Under the pieces are notes generated by a model. That model was not told where the DNA came from and made no database searches. It saw only the letters and a program-made list of their open reading frames with translations. DNA of 64,000 bases from Paraspadella gotoi. Lineage: Eukaryota; Chaetognatha. The translations under genes were made by a program, and so were the position numbers. The stretch is taken from positions 16,000,455 through 16,064,454 of the forward strand of contig CM119269.1 of assembly GCA_051294375.1 (NCBI GenBank), given 5' to 3'. Below, in pieces: positions 46,313-58,673 of the stretch; the stretch's first letter is position 1; each line of letters opens with the position of its first letter.

Positions 46313-47669
46313 TAATAAAAAAAAACGTTCATTAAAAAAAAAACCAGTCCACCTGTCAGTTAAGTCGAAAGAAACCGGGAACATATTCTTTTCTCTTATT
46401 TAGTAAGACAAAACAATTTCGTTCACCGTTCCTACTCTAAAAAAACTATTGGTGAATTTCACAATTTTTCCCTCACATTTTTTCCTTCGATTGAATTTTT
46501 AAGAGAAACTGACCCATGAAAGAAAAAGCGTCGCTTTTTATTACGAGACGCGACGGTTGGACAATTTGACACGACGAGGCGAAAGTCTGACGTTTCCCGG
46601 GGTCCGCGGACGACAAGGCCAAGTTATCTCCGCCAAACACGTCTCGTTGTCATGGAGACGAAATCCGACAGAAGGAAGAGGAGAGAGATGAGAGAAGTAA
46701 GTCGAATGGATTGAAAGTCTGAGAGATCTCTCTAGCGAAAGGACGAAAGCGCAAGGAGATTAAAAATCAAATGATTTTTTTTTGGGGGAAAAAAACCCAA
46801 ATTAATTTGGACTTGCTCATATACAATTTTCTGGTGACATATAATCTCATTTCAATAATCAAGACCGGTTGGACTGTTTTGTACAGCGTAACATCAATAA
46901 AAAGTTTCTCTTAACAATCAATCAGGACCAGCTGCGCCATCTATCTAAAATAGTTCAATCAAGATCAAATTAATAAAGAAATTATCCGCGAGCGATTAAT
47001 ATCACTACCGTTGGATACGACTGTTCCTAACGCTTCATTTTCGAACACCATCCCGGGTTCTCGCCCCTGGTCGAAACATCTTGCAAAAACAGTGACGGGC
47101 CCTTAAACCACAGGTAACATGCCCTACCGGCCGGATCAAAACTTCCCGGAGAGCAAGGCAACATGACGGCAAAAACCCCAGACGACTGTCACACTAGCTA
47201 TGGGGGCAACATATCCCTATCACTTCATCAAAAGAGTGCATTATAGCGACGCGTCCCTTCTCACCATCACACGTCTTCCTGTGGACGATTAAATTCTTTT
47301 TTTCACAAGTCTCACGACCGATCGGACGATGCATCCACCCCGTGGCCAACGAAATGCCATCCTACTATCTCTAAGATAGAAAGACCGCTTTGTTCTGTCA
47401 GCTCACGAAAGACGACAGAGCTGATAATTGGGCCTCCTCCATCGTCCCTTCTTTTCTACCTCCCGCCGCCCCGCCCCTCTTCGCTTCATGAACGAAAATA
47501 TTTAACAAAGAGGAAGGATATTTTTTCTTCTTCTATTGTCGTAGCGAAAAAAATTCGTCTCCATTCCATTATTTTTTACTTTATCTCTTCCCATTTTTAA
47601 ACTTAACTCCCTAAGTTTAGTCTCTTATGAATCGCTGTAAATGATAATAAAATGAATAGGTGGACTAAA

Positions 47670-47865
47670 ATCTACAACCGTCATCAGCGGCCATTGGTGC
47701 CGGAGGCAAGTCATTCACCGTCCAAACCCCAAAAGGTCCCCCGGGGGGTTTTTCTCAGCCGCCGTTGGTTCCGTCTAGCCAGTTAAAGGGAACGGGCGCT
47801 TAACGCCGCCTGTTAAACACCGCCTGATCCGAAGTCTCAGGAGACTGCGGCGTTATATTGAAACG
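47670..47865 (+). mobile_element. SINE-like element, copy 2
   Basis: Second copy within the 4-kb duplication. The A-box region is intact, but the B-box region is garbled by runs of extra C, G and T, most likely read errors. Confidence 0.45.
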
Positions 47866-49133
47866 GTTCTGTCATTATACACTTATCAATAATTACTTGA
47901 CATCTTCAGGAAATATTGATCTGTATAAATATTTATAAATCTTTTTTCCCAATTATAGCTGCTTCGTGGCGATAATACTACATTCAAGTTTTTCACAGGT
48001 GCCATCCAAAACATCGTTCCGTCCCTCCATATTTCACAAGTAACTTGGTACATGTACTTCACATCACCTCTCCTGCAATCACTTCGCACGTTCCCTACCC
48101 GATCAATACACAGTCCCAACCCTAAACCCCCCCCCAAATCACCCGCCTACCCGCCACCCCGCCACCACCAATCGCCAAATATCGCAGGGAATCTCGCGAG
48201 TCGAATTCCGTCGCTCGTTCCAAATGTAGCGCAACCGAGGAAAATAGGCCAACGATCCTCGAGCGTTGTCGTCGTGCGTCGTTGTTGTCAGTGGTCGCGT
48301 CGTTGTTGTCGTCCCATCTTGCGGTGGTTATCACAACATCGCAGGTCTTAATTGTCTCGTCGTCCTCTTTTTATATAAACGTAATCAATAGTCATAATCG
48401 AGAACTTCACAACTATCCTCTGTTATAATTGTTAGTTTTCTAATTCACGTTAGAATCATCCAATCGACCCCCGCATTGAGACTATCTTAACTCCGGAAGT
48501 CTAGCTCTGAAGGTCCGTTTTCATAAAATATGAGTTAATCATGATTTAAACTTTTATCTTTCAATAATATATATAACACAATCGCAAGTTCTTCGGCTAA
48601 AAAGGTACGTCGTCGTCGTCGTCGTCGCGTCGTCGTCGTCGTCGTCCTCCGTCGGTCGTCGTCGCGTCGTCGCGCTATATTCGCCGTCCTAATATTCGTC
48701 CTCTTCTTCATCGTCTTCCGCCATCCGGAACAAAAGTAGATCAATCGACGGCGAAATGTAAAAATGTAAGGACAAGACGACGAGACACGACGACGACACG
48801 ATAACACCTGTCTCCGAGAGGACGACTGCGTGGCGTGCGGGGAGGAAATTAACCGCCGCTGAGGCAGCGCAAGCAGCGGGTGCGAATGGCAGTGAGCGAG
48901 TTTGGAGATGGGTCTAACGCTCTCTTCGCTCATGCGCCTCCCCGCATGGAATGAATGTGAAGTACAAGGCAATGAAAAATTCGGAAAAATTAAGTCCCGT
49001 TTCGCTGATGAATAAAGATCGATGAACCGGAAGCCTCATTTCGGTATAAGAGTTAAACTACTACAATTTAATTAAAATGAATCATTTAAATTTTTTTTTT
49101 TTTTTTTTTTTAATAGCAGGAATGTTTGTTATA

Positions 49134-50397
49134 ATACCAAAAACAGTATTAACAAAATCGCAGCAACAAAATCAATAACAAAGTGCTAAACAAATAAAAC
49201 TAAGCTAAAAATAAAAAATATCCTTAAGATTGCGTTGTAATAAATTTTTTTATGTCGTCATCACGCTTTATTCGCCGATTTCCCGAATAACGACGATCCA
49301 GGTGTGAAAAGTGTTTGGTAATTTTAACATTCAAGTTGATAGCGACCATTTTTCTAAAAAATCTTGATTGAAATACAGTGGCTGAGAGATTAAAAAAAAA
49401 CTTGAAAGCTAAACAAACAAGGTACTTGACATGTCCTTATACTGCTAAATGCAAATAAAAGGCTCAAAGCCTAATTATACATAAACACTATCAAAGTTTT
49501 AAAAATGTCCATCACGCATAAAAACGGGGTAAATTTTCGCAACCGAGTAAACAAAAAAGCTACAGATCTCTTAACCGTTTTTAAATTGAAGATTTTTTTT
49601 TTCAGATTCTTTTTCTATTTTTTTCCCCGAAATTTTTTCAAAGAATTCATTCCTAATGACTAAGGCTTTTAATTAAAATCTATACAAAAATCGAAATTGG
49701 TTATGTTCTTAAACCTTGGCATTCAAAATCAAGTCATTGCTATGGTAAGAAGAAAAGTAAGAGAGGGTGAAGCAGAAGTAGAAAAACTTCGTCGCGTCTC
49801 GTCGTGTATTCGTATGCTTTTATCATCGTCTGTCTTTCCGCACTGAAGTATGAAGCTTCCAAACCACCGTCAAACCAAGAGTCATCAGAATCATCCGGAG
49901 AATCTGAAATTTTAAATGATATAAGTAAAAAAAAAAAAGGTAAAACAGTTAAATTCTTTCTTAAAGGATTTCTGTAAAACTGTTCTCATTCGGCGTGGCC
50001 ATACCGTAGACAACTCCATCCAAGAATTTCAGTAACGAGTTGAAAGGTCTTTTCATCCTCTTGAATTTCGCCGTAATGCGAACGAAAAAATTTGTTCAGG
50101 GAAAATCAATAAAACGAAGAAAAGATCACTGAAATGCGCGAATTCCAACGCGGTAAACGTTAAAAACTATTCCTTTTCGTTTACCCCAGTCTTATGCGTG
50201 ATAGTCTGTAACTTGAAACAAAGTCGAATCAGTCGTGAAGCAATATCAGTGATCAAATATCAAATCAAATAACAAAGATTAGTTAGTTAGTGTTTTTTGA
50301 TTTTGTTGAATTTTAGATAGTTTAGTTTTAACATGTTTATCGTTTTTCAGTCTTTACAACTGTCACTGTTTTTTATTATGTTAATACTGTTTGGTAT
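49134..50397. mobile_element. MITE-like element, copy 2 (within the duplication)
   Basis: Same element. The left terminus is intact; the right has lost two T. It was copied with the 4-kb segment, so it is not an independent insertion. Confidence 0.6.
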
Positions 50398-50744
50398 TAA
50401 TAAAAAAACGTTTCATTAAAAAAAAACCAGTCCACCTGTCAGTTAAGTCGAAAGAAACCGGGAACATATTCTTTTCTCTTATTTAGGTAAGACAAAACAA
50501 TTTCGTTCACCGTTCCTACTCTAAAAAAACTATTGGTGAATTTCACAATTTTTTCCGCTCACATTTTATCGCTTCGATTGAAATTTTTAAGAGAAACTGA
50601 CCCATGAAGAAAAAGCGTCGTTTTATTACGAGACCAACGGTTGACAATTTGACACGACGAGGCGAAAGTCTGACGTTTTCCCGGGGTCCGCGGACGACGG
50701 CCAGTATCTCCGCCAAAACACGTCTCGTTGTCAATGGAGACGAA

Positions 50745-50862
50745 ATCCGACAGAAGGAAGAAGAAAAGAAAAAAAAAAAACACAATAAAACAATTTTTTT
50801 AATTCCGTCGGGAATATGCATAAAATGAAGTTATTAAGCCGCGATTTTTCACGTGACGGGAA
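50745..50862. repeat. Short segment repeated across a gap, copy 1
   Basis: CACAATAAAACAATTTTTTTA followed by TTCCGTCGGGAAT and ATGCATAAAATGAAGTTA recurs at 51005-51123 on the other side of a (GA)n tract and an N gap. Confidence 0.88.
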
Positions 50863-50879
50863 AGAGAGAGAGAGAGAAT

Positions 50880-50961
<82 letters not shown>
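50863..50961 (+). repeat. (GA)n microsatellite
   Basis: About 100 bases of GA with AATG and GG interruptions. Confidence 0.96.
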
Positions 50962-50964
<3 letters not shown>

Positions 50965-50979
50965 CGATATTTAGGTGTA

Positions 50980-51004
50980 NNNNNNNNNNNNNNNNNNNNN
51001 NNNN
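50980..51004. other. Assembly gap (25 N)
   Basis: Fixed-size gap between two copies of the same short segment. Confidence 0.97.
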
Positions 51005-51123
51005 GCAGAAGGGAAGAAACGAAAAGAAAAAAAAAAAAACACAATAAAACAATTTTTTTATTCCGTCGGGAATGATGCATAAAATGAAGTTAAATTAACC
51101 GGCGATATTTACGTGACGCTGGA
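51005..51123. repeat. Short segment repeated across a gap, copy 2
   Basis: See 50745-50862. Probably overlapping contig ends that were not merged. Confidence 0.85.
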
Positions 51124-51332
51124 AAGAAGAGTATGGGAGGAGAGAGATGATGTGAAGGTGAGATGGATTAGGAGATGAGAGAGGTGAGGAGAGAGATCGA
51201 GGTGAGCGGGCGACGTTGGACTTTTTGTAGATAGGAGTGAATGACTGAGCCTGAACGTTAGTATCCGATCTGTCGAGATACGGTTTAAATATCGCGTATA
51301 TATGTTATTAGTCAATAACCTAATATGCCGGT

Positions 51333-51764
51333 TTAGCTATCCACAGTTTGATCATACTGCCTACGGGTCCGAGCCAGACCACAACATAAAGCGCGGGGAC
51401 CTTTAACGCTCTCTGTGTGATTGCTCGCACTCCCCTGCAACTCGAGTCTTTTGATAAGAATCCTCATGTTGGGATCAATCCGTGCTGCATGAAACGTCGT
51501 GGGGAGCAGAAAAAGGGCCGCATGGGCACCAGGGAAAAAAAGGCGGAGAAATCTTCGAATAGGCCGACGTCGTCGAGACACAATTGACAAAAGGCACAAA
51601 CGGCTTAGCCCCAGAGCTCTAACAACACAAACGACAAACCACTGGCTGTGACGGGCATCCGAAGCCCAGACGACGCGACGTTCGAAGACACGGTCTAATG
51701 TCAGGGGCGGCAGCGGCTTGGCTAATCTAAATCGCAGATCGGCTCCCCTCCAGAAAAAATGCAT
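51333..51764 (-). CDS. Unrecognised 143-codon open frame
   Basis: ATG-initiated minus-strand frame in a moderately CpG-rich, non-repetitive stretch. It is Arg/Leu/Phe-rich with a hydrophobic middle. It is one of the few long frames not caused by a microsatellite. No domain, signal peptide or motif is recognised, and the plus strand in the same stretch also has open frames. It may be a chance frame or an old element remnant. Confidence 0.18.
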   Translation of the reverse strand: MHFFWRGADLRFRLAKPLPPLTLDRVFERRVVWASDARHSQWFVVCVVRALGLSRLCLLSIVSRRRRPIRRFLRLFFPGAHAALFLLPTTFHAARIDPNMRILIKRLELQGSASNHTESVKGPRALCCGLARTRRQYDQTVDS

Positions 51765-52094
51765 TAAAAAAATGGGATTTCCGGAAAAGAAACTGCATAG
51801 CGGCGGAATATTAAACGGAGCCGATCGCGGACATTATTTTCTTACTTTACTTTTGCGGAAGCAATCGATTGCCGGCCGCCAGCGGCACGGCGAAGCAGCG
51901 GGGCGAAAAAATAAAAAGAAAGATGAAAAATGAGACATTTACGAGGAAGATAGCTTATAACTGACCAATCACCATTTATTCGTCAGATTAGCTTAATCGT
52001 CCCCTATTGGGACTCTTAACCACACCCTATATTCCGCCCCGGGCTACCGTTATTCCGCTCTAATACAGCAGATAAGGATTGGTAGAATTTATCT

Positions 52095-52225
52095 GTTTTT
52101 TAAACAAGTATGCCCATCTGTGGTCCTGATATCTCATATTGTTGTCTTACAAGTTCGAATAAACCAACAAAGGGACGAGCAGCTACACAAAGGAGTTATT
52201 CAATCTTTCGACAGTCAAAGGACAA
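52095..52225. repeat. Diverged direct repeat A, copy 1
   Basis: The phrase CTGTGGTCCTGATATCTCAT and about 100 following bases (through CAGCTACACAAAGGA) recur at 55310-55435. Weaker similarity continues in the pyrimidine-rich part that follows. Confidence 0.8.
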
Positions 52226-52806
52226 GAGAGAATACATAATTCTTACTTGTGTAATTCTGATCGAATGAATGAAAATTAAAGCAAGTTCACTCTTTATAAT
52301 ACCGCGAAATAATCATCGCATACTCTGTTTTCGAAAATCTTCCGTACAGGTCTTTTGCTCTTCCACTCGTTCTCGAAGGATCCTTTCTTCGGTCGCTTAT
52401 TCTCCTCCCTTTACACCTTTACTTCCTCACATTACCAGCTTTTTTTTACTTACGTTTTCATGACTCCTTTCCTCTCTCTTCTCTATCTCTTCCGCTCGTT
52501 ATCTATCTTTCTTATTTCCCATATTTCTCTTCCTCCCCCTCCTCAAACAACCCACTCTACCCCCTCTACCCCACCTCGGCCATAATCACTCTCTCTAAAT
52601 TTTTCTACTTACTCGTACTTTCTTCCCTATAATTCACTTCGAAAATCCTCACAATTCAACGCCATCATTTTTATATTTATGCTACATTCAACCGTCTCGC
52701 GTTACCATATTCCTTAAAATCCTGAGGAGAGAGCAAGATTATTTGCACGGCACCCGCAGCGTTTGCCAAGGATAACGTGTGTTCAAGCCATCTGAATTAT
52801 GATCAA

Positions 52807-52816
52807 CGCATATAAA
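52807..52816 (+). promoter_or_regulatory. Possible TATA box
   Basis: CATATAAATC about 430 bases upstream of the ATG at 53242. A TATA-like word is expected often in AT-rich DNA. It is listed only because a CpG-rich, stop-poor stretch follows it. Confidence 0.2.
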
Positions 52817-53241
52817 TCGCTTTTCATCGCCATTTAATTCCTTTTTATTTTTTTGCGAATTAATACGCGGAAAGTTTCCGCGCGCACTCGGCTCTGGATC
52901 GTGCCGTCTCTTGCTTGTAACGTCGAGTTTGTTAGTTGTAATATATCAACTTGTTCGAGGCGAATCGCAATACCGCGTCGCTCGCACGACAGTCTTCGTC
53001 CTCGCAGCCGCTCGCCCCGACCCTTTAGGCCCGAGCAGTGTTTTCGTGACAGCTGCCGACTCACGCTTCTCCAATCGACGTACAAAAGTTGTTCGAGCAA
53101 TAAGATTATAGTTTACCGCTGCGCTCGTACCGCATCTAGAGCTCTCTGCTCCTCGATAGCGGTACTTGAGTGGGAACGAACTTAGTGCAGACCACTACCT
53201 TCGTGTATGTTCAGCCAAGTGAATATGGCGTCTTGCATTGA

Positions 53242-53505
53242 ATGCGCTATGCTCCTGCGAAAATATTAGAAAAATTCTTGACACTTTTAATCCTCGCCTC
53301 GCTGATCGTAGGAGAATTTGACCGGTTAAAAGAACTCCGAGGCTCGCTAAATACATTGGAGACCACAGGCAAGGATCCGGTTGAAGCAAAAAATTCGACT
53401 TTCGACAGCGATGAACTCTGGCGCTTTTTCCGGACTCGTCAAGACTGCTACTACTTGGACATGCTGGAGCTTAGCAGACTTTCGGCCGAGGCGCCCCGCT
53501 CGTAA
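53242..53505 (+). CDS. Putative small secreted protein, 87 aa, family unknown
   Basis: ATG-initiated frame to TAA, with balanced amino-acid use and no repeats. The N-terminus looks like a signal peptide: basic start (MRYAPAKILEKF), a hydrophobic core LTLLILASLIVG, then an abruptly polar, charged region. One Cys occurs near residue 70, so no disulphide framework is apparent. A central acidic and aromatic stretch (DSDELWRFF) stands out, and the C-terminus is short and hydrophilic. An overlapping 15-codon upstream ATG frame starts at 53225. No family is recognised; it could be a single exon of a peptide precursor or a chance frame. The diverged repeat at 55310-57366 lacks it. Confidence 0.35.
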   Translation: MRYAPAKILEKFLTLLILASLIVGEFDRLKELRGSLNTLETTGKDPVEAKNSTFDSDELWRFFRTRQDCYYLDMLELSRLSAEAPRS

Positions 53506-53756
53506 GATATTCTCTCGAAGTCGCAGGAACTCAAATCAGGGCTCACACCAACCGATGGGTGCTCATCGTGACTCGATACGTTTCTCATCCTTCTGCCAGC
53601 GATTTTTGATGGCCCATTGCCATGTCATACACTGGCTGTATATCTCCCCCCACCTGCCCTCAGACCTCCGCTTACGCTAGTCTATCTGCTCGTCTCCCTT
53701 TTCGCTCCGCTCTCCGCCAATTCGTACGCGGTTTTTTAGTGTTTTCTTTATTGTTT

Positions 53757-54735
53757 CCCTTTCCTTTTTTGTTTTCATGTTCTTTCTCTTCCTTCCGATT
53801 TTGTATCCATTCTATCACCCGCCGAGAGAAGGAAGGACGGCGGATCCAAGGTTGAACATTGCAGGATGATTATCCAGTAAACCGCGTGACATCGATTATA
53901 CTTCTATCATCGTTCGTTCGACGGACTGTAGCAAAGATTTCTGGTGGGGTGAGTGTAATAGAAAAATATGCCAAAGTTATGTTTTTTTTTCTAGGCTTTT
54001 TTTTTTAGTTCTATTGAACTGGAGTCCTGATGATTACTGGTAATCATAACTTTTAATGAGTTAAAGAAAAAGGTTACAATTTACCTGGAAAGGGATACGA
54101 GTATTTTCGGCAAAGGTAAGTCCTTTTTTTTAAATCATTCAACTGGAATAACGAAGCATCAAAAAGGAAAATATTTCAAACGTTCTTCATGTTTGCACTT
54201 TGCAGAATACAATGCTTTAATCAATGGACTATAGGATTACCCCAAATTCTTCTGCATAGTTTTCAAGGAAAACGAATTCAAAATAAACAAATTGTTTTCA
54301 TTGTCGACTTCATGTTTATATCCAACTAATCTCCACGACGCTCACGTTTCTTATTTCAAAAATATATCCGAGTCTCCGCCATTTATTTCCCTTCTTTTCG
54401 CTCGATTTTGTCTTCTCTCTCTCTCTCTCTACTCTTACTCTACTCTTTCTCGTTTCACTCACTCCTTCTACTCTTCTCTCTTCTTCTCTCTCTTGCTCTC
54501 TCTTCTCTCTCTCTCTCTGCCTCTCTCACAGTCCTGGGCAAATCGACCGATAGCGAATATCATGAAAAACAGCTGAGAGGCACAGAGCGGATTCCGCTTA
54601 GGAATAAGTCCGAGGAGGGAAAGAAACACCATGTTCCAGACGAGGCAATTCATGCCGACGAAGCATCATCTATGGTGACAAAAAAAAAAATATCAGACGC
54701 CACATCCACTCACCTATTCCAATGCGCGCATTAGA
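53757..54735. repeat. Diverged direct repeat B, copy 1
   Basis: Collinear with 56396-57366 at an offset of about 2,630 bases, ending at CCAATGCGCGCATTAGAGAG. Includes a (CT)n tract at 54413-54527. Copy 2 carries many small indels. Confidence 0.88.
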
Positions 54736-54739
54736 GAGA

Positions 54740-55110
54740 GCGAGTGAAGGATGAGAGATACCTGGTGATTCTTTTTTTTCAAAGTCAGGAAAATTCTACA
54801 ATCTTTTTAAAAAAAAAATATGTCACAATCGAGAGCCAAGCACGACAAGAGAGAAGCGATGTGAGAACCGTGGCGAGAGCGTTTTATCGAGGGTGAGAAT
54901 GCGAGAGAGAGAGAAGCGACTCTTTGGGCGTTCTGGCCCCGAAGAACAAGTCGGACGAATAGACACGAGTGTATAATCCCCGCACGAGTTTATCCTAAAT
55001 GATCGAAAAATTAGTGTCGCAGATGAAGGGACTTAGTCTGTGATCCGACTCCCCAGACTCGAAAGAACCTCACGTCGCATCGTCGGGGGAGAAAAAAGGC
55101 GCATGGAGGG
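54740..55110. other. Unassigned stretch
   Basis: Mixed composition. One GTGGCGAGAGCG word lies at 54870. No gene. Confidence 0.45.
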
Positions 55111-55115
55111 AAAAA

Positions 55116-55212
55116 AGGCGGAGGCGGCGACCGGCGGCGGCTTGCGGCATCGGCGGCGGCAGCGGCGGCTTGCGGCAGCGGCGGCTTGCGGCAGCGGCGG
55201 CGAGCAGCGGCG
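55116..55212 (+). repeat. GGC-rich imperfect repeat
   Basis: Alternating GGCGGC and TTGCGGCA phrases, with units of about 18 bases. Confidence 0.88.
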
Positions 55213-55309
55213 AAATGAGCATTTCGAGATGCTCTGACCAAATCCGTCAGTGCTGTAGGGATTAAACATAATGCTACCGTTAGTCGCCAAAGCAATAAGA
55301 TTTAACTTT

Positions 55310-55435
55310 ATCTTTTTTTAAAAATTGCATGTCTGTGGTCCTGATATCTCATTTGTTTGTTTACAAGTTCGGATAAACCAAACAAAGAGACAGCAGCTAC
55401 ACAAAGGATATTCAATCTTTCAATAAAGCAAGAGT
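55310..55435. repeat. Diverged direct repeat A, copy 2
   Basis: See 52095-52225. Confidence 0.8.
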
Positions 55436-56395
55436 ACATTTATTTTGAATTTTGGTCATTTTTTCCGGAAATATCATCCTTTCCTCGGGCTCTTCCGGTC
55501 TTTGCTCTTCCCTTTCCCGGCCTTTCTTCGTCTTTTTCCCTATAACTATAACCTGTACCGTTTTCAGACCCTTCCACCCTTGTCACTTCCGCCCCCTCTA
55601 CCCCCTCTACCCCCTCTACCCCCTCGGCCTTCACTCTCTCTATCTCACTCCGACTCTAAATACGAAAAACACCAAAAAAAAGAAATAATCTCGTTACCAA
55701 TTCCTAAAATCAGCAGATATTTTCCCGCGCGCCAAGGATATGTGACATTGTTTGACAACTTATCGCTTTTCTCGCATTTTTCCTTTTTTTTTATGCAATT
55801 AAAGCGAAGTTTCGACGGGTGTGCGTCCTTGTTGTCGTTGTTGTTGTTATCATTGTCGTCGCTCCGCGTCGCTCCACGACGCCTCACCGCCGTCACCCCG
55901 AATTAGCCGTGGGTGACACTCCGACTCACTTTACTACAATTCAGCAATAGTTGACGGCCTTCACCGTTGGCTTCGTCCGATGGTCTTGGTGGGAAAACTT
56001 CAATAGTTATTAAAGTAATTGTCGTTTCATTGACGCGAGTGCCGCAAAATATAAAAATTTTGACGCTTTTAATCCCCGTGTGACGTAGAATTTGACGTAA
56101 AGAATGACGCAAAAATTGACGCAGGAGTTGAAGCAAAAATTCACGCGTGACTCTGGCGTTTTCGGCGGCAGCGGCAGCGGCGGCGGCCCGCCGGCAGCAA
56201 TTTCTTGGAAGTCGCGAACGTCAAATCAAGCTCAAACGTCTCATCGTGCTCACACTTTCAATCCGCACATTTTTTTCCCTGCTATTCATCACATGCTATG
56301 CGTCCCTTCCACCTGCCGCGACTCACACCACCATCATCCTCTCCCCCCCCTCCCCCCAATCGACGGCGTTTTTTTATGTTTTTTTATATTTTGCC
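55436..56395. other. Segment without recognised gene, between repeats A and B of copy 2
   Basis: Has a 9-bp TACCCCCTC tandem at about 55595-55625, a short GTTGTTGTC repeat near 55835, and a GGC cluster near 56165. It is not similar by eye to 52226-53756, the corresponding segment of copy 1. Confidence 0.5.
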
Positions 56396-57359
56396 CTTTC
56401 CTTTTTTTTTTCATGTCTCTGTCTCTTCCTTCCTCGATTTTGTATCCATTCTCATCATCCCGCGGAGAAGGACAGGGAGCGGATCATTGCATAGCATGAT
56501 ATTACGACGATAGATAGAACCTGACATCGATTAACTTCTTCATCGTTCGTTATCGACGACTCGTAGCAAAGATTTTCTGGATTGGTGTTGTTGAAGTAGT
56601 AATAGAAATAATTGCAAAGTTAGTGTTTTTTATTTTAGGCTTTTTTTTAGTTTCTAATTGAAACTGAGTCCTGATGTATTTAAGGTAATCATTAACTTAT
56701 TAAAGAGTTAGAAAAAGGTTACATATTACCTGGAAAGGGATACGCAGTATTATTTCGGCAAAGGTAAGTCCTTTTTTTTAAATATTCCAACCTGGATAAA
56801 CGATAGCATCAAAAAGAGGAAAAAATATTTCAAACGTTCTTCATGTTTTGCACTTTGCAAGAATACAATGCTTTATCAATGGACTATTAGGATTACCCCA
56901 AATTCTTCTGCATAGTTTTCAAGGAAAACGAATTTCAAAATAAAGTCAAATTGCTTATTTCATTGTCGAACTTCATGTTTATATCCAAACTAAGTCGTAT
57001 CCACGGGAACGCTCACGTTTCTTATTTCAAAAATATCCGAGTCTCCGCCAATTTAATTTCCCTACATTTTCTGCTTCGATTTTGTCTTCTCTCTCTCTCT
57101 CTCATCATCTAGCACTCTTCTCGTTCCTCTCCTCTCTCCTCTCCTCTCTTCTCTCTCTCTCTTCTCTCCTCTCTCTTCTCTCTCTCCTCTCTCACGTCCT
57201 GGCAAATCGACTCAATATCATGAAAAGTGAAGCAAGACGATTGTTAGTGTCCGAGGCGCGCTGACGACACCATGTTCCAGACGAGGCTCATTGCCGACGA
57301 GCATCATCTATGGTGACAAAAAAAAAACAGCGCCACTCCATCATTCCAATGCGCGCATT

Positions 57360-57366
<7 letters not shown>
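56396..57366. repeat. Diverged direct repeat B, copy 2
   Basis: See 53757-54735. Contains a (CT)n tract at 57087-57194. Confidence 0.88.

Positions 57367-57438
<72 letters not shown>
57361..57438 (+). repeat. (GA)n microsatellite
   Basis: GA repeat with one AGA shift. Confidence 0.96.
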
Positions 57439-57440
<2 letters not shown>

Positions 57441-57963
57441 GGCGGCGAAGACTGTCACGAATGACACGAGAAAGCGCGGTTTATTAGAAAGGGTTAACCG
57501 ACGTCGCCGGGTTTTAGAGGGGAGATCGGGGGGACAGTGGGTGACGGTATGTGAGTGAAGAAAGTGGATGAAGAGCTGGGGGAGGAGTTGTTAGAGTAGG
57601 GAGAGGAGCGACGGGAAAAATGCGGGCAGAATAGTGGGAGAATGTACGGACGAAGGGGTGTCTTGAAACAACGGCCTTGTGGAATGATTATGATGAGAGA
57701 ATAGAAACATTTCGCTGTTGCCGTTTCCGAGTTGCAATGAATATATAGAAAAAAAACCGATGAATATCACAAAATATTACTAAAAAATAGGCATATGGAT
57801 TCGCTAATTCCACCCAAGCGGCGCCATTGCCTCCTCGCTTCTCCCGGCTTTCATCTTTCATCGACCTGCCACTCAGACTCTTCTTGCTCTCCTCATCAAG
57901 CGACGAAATTCTCAAATTATTTTGTTGACTTTTCGCTTCTTCTTCCAAGTCTCTCCTCCCTCC

Positions 57964-57964
<1 letters not shown>
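57439..57964. other. Unassigned stretch
   Basis: G/A-rich then mixed. Short open frames only. Confidence 0.45.
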
Positions 57965-58017
<53 letters not shown>

Positions 58018-58046
58018 TCTCTCTCTCTCTCTCTCTCTTTCTCTTA
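57965..58046 (+). repeat. (CT)n microsatellite
   Basis: CT repeat with TT and CC interruptions. Confidence 0.95.
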
Positions 58047-58673
58047 TCTCTCTTGTTTTCGAAATTTCGAGATTTGACTCTAATCTAACGAGGTGGGATT
58101 CTCACTTTTTTAGTTGCGCCCCCCCACGCGAGTACTCGCGAGCAACTGCTATAAGTCACTTTTCAGTCCGTCGGTCGGACGGACCGTCGTATGACTATCC
58201 GTCGGTCTGTCCCTTTTTTCTATAGTTGGTTGCGGCATTTGTTAAGACAAAAAAAACCTCAATCTAAGGGACTGCTAGCGCCGCTTCAGGAATTCCTAAA
58301 ACTATAAGGTATAAAGACAGAATTTCGATGCAGTGCATGTCATAAAAACACGGGCGAGAAAGTTTTTTAGTCATGTCATGTCATCTCATATCATATCATG
58401 TGATCAAAGAGAAATACACGTGAAAAAACAGTCACTGCTGCGCAACACAATTGGAATTATCGTTCTTGTTTTTTTTAAATAGTGTTTTTAATTAATTATT
58501 TTTAATCGATTTCTACCGATAATAAGACAGAAAATAGTAAAGTATAAAAATAACGGAAAAAAATATAAAAAATAAATATAAAAAGAAAAAGAAAAGGATT
58601 TTTAAAGATAAAAATTCGAAAGAGCGAACAATTGGGTGGAATCTGAAAAGAGAGGTCGTCGCTATCGGCCGAT
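58047..58673. other. AT-rich stretch with short direct repeats
   Basis: TCGGTC and CCGTC permutations at 58165-58210 and TCATG units at 58370-58402. No gene. Confidence 0.5.

Larger units (their letters stand above)
42680..46679. repeat. 4-kb direct duplication, copy 1
   Basis: From GTAAGTCGAATGGATT to CCGACAGAAGGAAG. The same order of sequence recurs at 46697-50760. It contains a SINE-like element, CGT repeats and a MITE-like element. No gene recognised. Confidence 0.92.
46697..50760. repeat. 4-kb direct duplication, copy 2
   Basis: Collinear with copy 1 but riddled with one-base indels, including inside otherwise conserved words. This is the pattern of unpolished long-read sequence. The copy 1/copy 2 join is a short GA-rich stretch. 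Confidence 0.92.

Noticed and set aside
54468-54734. Frame with a polar C-terminal half after a CT tract
   Set aside because: Its N-terminal half is microsatellite and the counterpart in copy 2 is broken.
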